Origin: WVZL01 sp041862375 | GTDB taxonomy: Bacteria > Acidobacteriota > Aminicenantia > Aminicenantales > Aminicenantaceae | Length of the DNA stretch: 8,634 nucleotides | Assembly: GCA_041862375.1 (NCBI GenBank) | Contig: JBGVTE010000021.1 | Coordinates: forward strand, 1-8,634 | Reading direction: 5' to 3' | In this document: positions 5,842 to 8,634 of the stretch, piece by piece | How positions within the stretch are numbered: the stretch's first letter is position 1 | Layout of the letters: every line of letters begins with the position of its first letter | The notes under the pieces: generated by a model | What the model was told of the DNA's origin: nothing | Seen by the model: the letters and a program-made list of their open reading frames with translations, nothing else | Databases searched by the model: none | Position numbers and translations under genes: made by a program

Positions 5842-8634
5842 ATGAAATGCCCTAAATGTCATTTTGAGAATCCCGATACTGTCCATTATTGTGGTGAGTG
5901 CGGAACTCAATTAATATCTAAAGAGGAAATCCCTGTCACTGAAACGCTCGAAACCCCTACTGAAGAATTGACCAGAGGCACTACTTTCGCAGGAAGATAC
6001 GAAATCATAGAAGAGCTGGGAAAAGGAGGCATGGGCAAAGTCTACAGAGTAGAAGATAAGAAGATAAAGGAAGAAGTCGCCTTAAAACTCATAAAACCTG
6101 AAGTCGCTTCGGATAAGAAGACGATAGAGCGCTTCAGCAATGAGTTGAAAATGGCCCGCAAGATTGCCCACAGGAATGTGTGCAGGATGTATGACCTTGG
6201 TGAGAAGAAAGGCACACACTACATCACCATGGAGTATGTTCCTGGGGAAGATTTGAAGAGCTCGATTAGAAGAATGGGACCCCTGACTCCAGGGAAGACG
6301 CTTTTCATTGCTAAACAAGTGTGCGAGGGATTAGCAGAAGCTCACCGCTTGGGAGTCGTCCACCGTGATTTAAAGCCCCAGAACATAATGATAGATAAAG
6401 ACGGGAATGCCCGCATCATGGATTTCGGCATTGCTCGTACTGTGAAGGGCAAAGGCCTTACAGGTGCCGGAGTGATGGTCGGGACACCAGAGTATATGTC
6501 ACCTGAGCAGGCTGAAGTGAAGGAAGTGGACCAGCGATCAGATATCTACTCATTAGGTGTAATCCTTTATGAGATGGTCACAGGGAGAGTTCCTTTTGAG
6601 GGAGAAACGCCTTTAGGTATAGCTATGAAACACAAGAGCGAGATGCCTCCTGATCCCATGAAGATTAATGCTCAAGTGCCTTCGGACCTAAGCCGAGTGA
6701 TACTGAGATGTCTGGAAAAGGATAAGGAGAAGAGGTATCAGAGTGCAGGAGAAGTCAGCTCTGATCTTGTAAATATAGAGAGAGGCATGCCGACCACAGA
6801 AAGAATTGTTCCCGAAAAAAAGCCTCTAACCTCAAGAGAGATAACAGTAAAGTTCAGTATAAGAAAGCTTTTTCTCCCTGCTATAGTAGTTATCGCTGTC
6901 GCCATCATCGGCCTGATTATCTGGAGATTTCTTCCCCAAAAGCAAGCCGTGCCTGTCCCATCAGGGAAGCCTTCGCTTGCTATTGTTTATTTTGAAAATA
7001 ATACTGGCGATGAAAGCTTGGATCATTGGCGCAAGGCCCTCTGCGAGCTGCTGGTTGCGGACTTAACCCAGTCGAAGTATATCCGCGTCTTAGGCAGCGA
7101 CAAACTCATCGATATTCTCGGTGATTTAAAACAGATCGATGCAAGAAGCTTCTCATCGAAAGTTTTAAAAGAAATTGCTGCCCTCGGCGGATCCTCCCAT
7201 ATCTTGCGGGGAAGTTATACCAAAGCTGGCGAAAAGTTCAGGATCGATGCTATCCTTCAAGAAGCCGCTACAATGGAGTCCATAGGATCAGATCGTATAG
7301 AAGGAAAAGGTGAAGAGAGTTTTCTTTCCATGGTGGATGAGTTGACTAGGAAGGTTAAAGCACACTTCAAACTCTCTACAGAAGAAATTGCTGGTGATAT
7401 TGATGAGGAGGTCGAAAAGATCACAACCTCCTCACCTGAGGCATTGAAACACTACATCGAAGGCAGAAAGTATCACCTAACATTAGATTATATGCGGAGT
7501 ATTGAGCTCATGGAAAAGGCGGTTGCCATCGATCCCGACTTTGCCATGGCCTACAGATCCCTGGCCCAGAGTTACGGAAATATCGGATTCAGGCCTCGAC
7601 TAAAGGAATACATGAAGAAAGCATTGGAACTTTCAGATAGGCTTCCCGCAAGAGAGGGCTACTTGATTGGGGGAGACTTTTACAGTTATTCTGAGAAGAC
7701 CTATGATAAGGCGATCGAAGCCTATAAAAAATTACTGGAACTGTATCCTGATGATCCCACCGGAAATCACAATTTAGCAGTCAAGTATTCGGCCCTAGGA
7801 GAAAAACAGAAGGCCATAGACCATTATGAAACAAACAGGAAAAGCGATAATTTGGGTTTGCTTGGATATGGGAATCTGGCTAGTGTTTACCGACAAGTGG
7901 GCTCTTATGATAAAGCTAGAGAAGTCCTCGAAGAAGCCCTTCAGAAGTATCCGGACGAAGCCGTTGCCCATGCGGATTTATCGCGTCATTATCAAATGGC
8001 AGGGAAATATGAGCTTGCCCTCGCAGAAATAGAAAAAGCTTTTGCCCTGAATCCAGCAGAAGGAACTCCAGTATATAGACAAAGCTTTTATCGAAGAGCA
8101 AGGATTCATTTTTATACAGGCGATCTGGTTAAAGCCGCTGAAGATTATCTTAATCTTCAGCAGCAAAAAGGGCCCCAGGCCCTTTATTTGGGCTGGATGG
8201 GCATGGTAAATCTTAATCTTTTACAGGGGAAGTTTAAGGGAACAAAAGATATCCTCAGGCCAATGATCGATATGAGTAAGAAGGTTGGCGTGAATTGGCC
8301 CATCTCAGAAGTATATATGAAATTTGCTTACATTGATCTAAAAAAAGGTAATCTTCAAGAAGCTCTGGAAGATTGTGATAAAGCTGTAGACTTTGCTTTA
8401 AAAGCAGAGGACCCGGACAGGCAAAGGCGAGCATTACACTTAAAGGGCTTAACCTATGTCCGGATGAATGCTGCAGATGAAGCCCTGAAAACAGCAGATG
8501 AGCTGAGAGTTTTGATCCGGGATTCCCACAATCCAAACAATATGCATTTCTTCCACCATCTCGTAGGAATGGTCGAGCTTAAAAAGAAGGACTTTGCCAG
8601 AGCTATCGAAAGCTTTAAGGAGGCCTTATCTCTG
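5842..8634 (+). CDS. Membrane-anchored Ser/Thr protein kinase with zinc ribbon, TolB-like and TPR domains (3' end cut by window)
   Basis: The frame is open for 931 codons to the last base, so the C-terminus is missing. The domains in order are as follows. A zinc ribbon has C3, C6, C17 and C20. The Hanks-type kinase domain (about 53-312) has glycine loop GKGGMGKV (60-67), ATP-anchoring K82, helix-C E101, catalytic HRDLKPQN (174-181, D176), DFG (194-196) and activation segment GTPEYMSPE (214-222); all key residues are present, so it should be active. A membrane helix spans about 343-362, with basic residues before it. A TolB-like/CsgG-like domain (about 377-512) starts SLAIVYFENNTGD. TPR units run from about 534 to the end, for example YDKAIEAYKKLLELYPDDP (621-639) and YDKAREVLEEALQKYPDE (689-706). 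The kinase should face the cytoplasm and the TolB/TPR part the other side, as in a one-component signalling receptor. Targets are unknown. The upstream relic suggests how the missing tail may look. Confidence 0.93.
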   Translation, partial: MKCPKCHFENPDTVHYCGECGTQLISKEEIPVTETLETPTEELTRGTTFAGRYEIIEELGKGGMGKVYRVEDKKIKEEVALKLIKPEVASDKKTIERFSNELKMARKIAHRNVCRMYDLGEKKGTHYITMEYVPGEDLKSSIRRMGPLTPGKTLFIAKQVCEGLAEAHRLGVVHRDLKPQNIMIDKDGNARIMDFGIARTVKGKGLTGAGVMVGTPEYMSPEQAEVKEVDQRSDIYSLGVILYEMVTGRVPFEGETPLGIAMKHKSEMPPDPMKINAQVPSDLSRVILRCLEKDKEKRYQSAGEVSSDLVNIERGMPTTERIVPEKKPLTSREITVKFSIRKLFLPAIVVIAVAIIGLIIWRFLPQKQAVPVPSGKPSLAIVYFENNTGDESLDHWRKALCELLVADLTQSKYIRVLGSDKLIDILGDLKQIDARSFSSKVLKEIAALGGSSHILRGSYTKAGEKFRIDAILQEAATMESIGSDRIEGKGEESFLSMVDELTRKVKAHFKLSTEEIAGDIDEEVEKITTSSPEALKHYIEGRKYHLTLDYMRSIELMEKAVAIDPDFAMAYRSLAQSYGNIGFRPRLKEYMKKALELSDRLPAREGYLIGGDFYSYSEKTYDKAIEAYKKLLELYPDDPTGNHNLAVKYSALGEKQKAIDHYETNRKSDNLGLLGYGNLASVYRQVGSYDKAREVLEEALQKYPDEAVAHADLSRHYQMAGKYELALAEIEKAFALNPAEGTPVYRQSFYRRARIHFYTGDLVKAAEDYLNLQQQKGPQALYLGWMGMVNLNLLQGKFKGTKDILRPMIDMSKKVGVNWPISEVYMKFAYIDLKKGNLQEALEDCDKAVDFALKAEDPDRQRRALHLKGLTYVRMNAADEALKTADELRVLIRDSHNPNNMHFFHHLVGMVELKKKDFARAIESFKEALSL

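Noticed and set aside
5832..5855. Seven-codon mini-frame overlapping the kinase start (a possible leader peptide)
   Set aside because: It is very short, and its ATG lies within the likely ribosome binding site of the kinase, so translation from it is unlikely.
7826..8032. Plus-strand 68-codon frame inside the kinase gene
   Set aside because: It is an out-of-frame reading of the TPR region, which continues unbroken in the kinase frame.
8255..8536. Minus-strand 93-codon frame near the window end
   Set aside because: It is antisense to TPR units of the kinase gene and has no supporting motif.

Overview
The window is AT-rich (roughly 40% GC by eye) and every well-supported gene reads on the + strand. 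The sequence holds no rRNA, tRNA, IS element or CRISPR. Several features suggest a Gram-negative-type bacterium from the Acidobacteriota / Candidatus Aminicenantes neighbourhood. These are a zinc-ribbon + Ser/Thr kinase + TolB-like + TPR fusion protein, an ECF sigma / zf-HC2 anti-sigma pair whose anti-sigma has a long helical tail, and a relic of a second kinase-type TPR tail. The placement rests on family recall only and is moderate to low in confidence.

Region 1 (1-2262) is a two-gene ABC-2 exporter of the NatA/NatB (YhaQ/YhaP-like) type. The ATPase gene overlaps the permease gene by 26 bases. A sigma70-like promoter candidate with a perfect TATAAT lies just upstream.

Region 2 (2263-2697) is a 435-base intergenic gap. 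It carries a decayed 85-base imperfect palindrome, probably a dispersed intergenic repeat, and a promoter candidate that closely resembles ECF (SigW-like) promoters.

Region 3 (2698-5329) is a compact four-gene operon: ECF sigma factor, membrane anti-sigma factor, an exported TPR/HEAT-like protein, and a small exported protein. Gaps are 2, 1 and 10 bases. The last two proteins end in the same module of about 78 residues, which resembles the beta-rich segment found in YvlB/LiaX-type envelope-stress proteins. The simplest reading is an autoregulated envelope-stress circuit: the sigma factor drives its own operon, the anti-sigma holds it at the membrane, and the two exported proteins act or sense outside the cytoplasm. 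That reading is inference.

Region 4 (5330-5841) holds a degraded C-terminal fragment of a kinase/TPR protein (5435-5803, with a visible frameshift just upstream). Its 3' end contains a promoter candidate for the next gene.

Region 5 (5842-8634) is a large membrane-anchored Ser/Thr kinase gene, open for 931 codons and cut by the window edge. It has an N-terminal zinc ribbon, a complete active kinase domain, one membrane segment, a TolB-like domain and a long TPR array.
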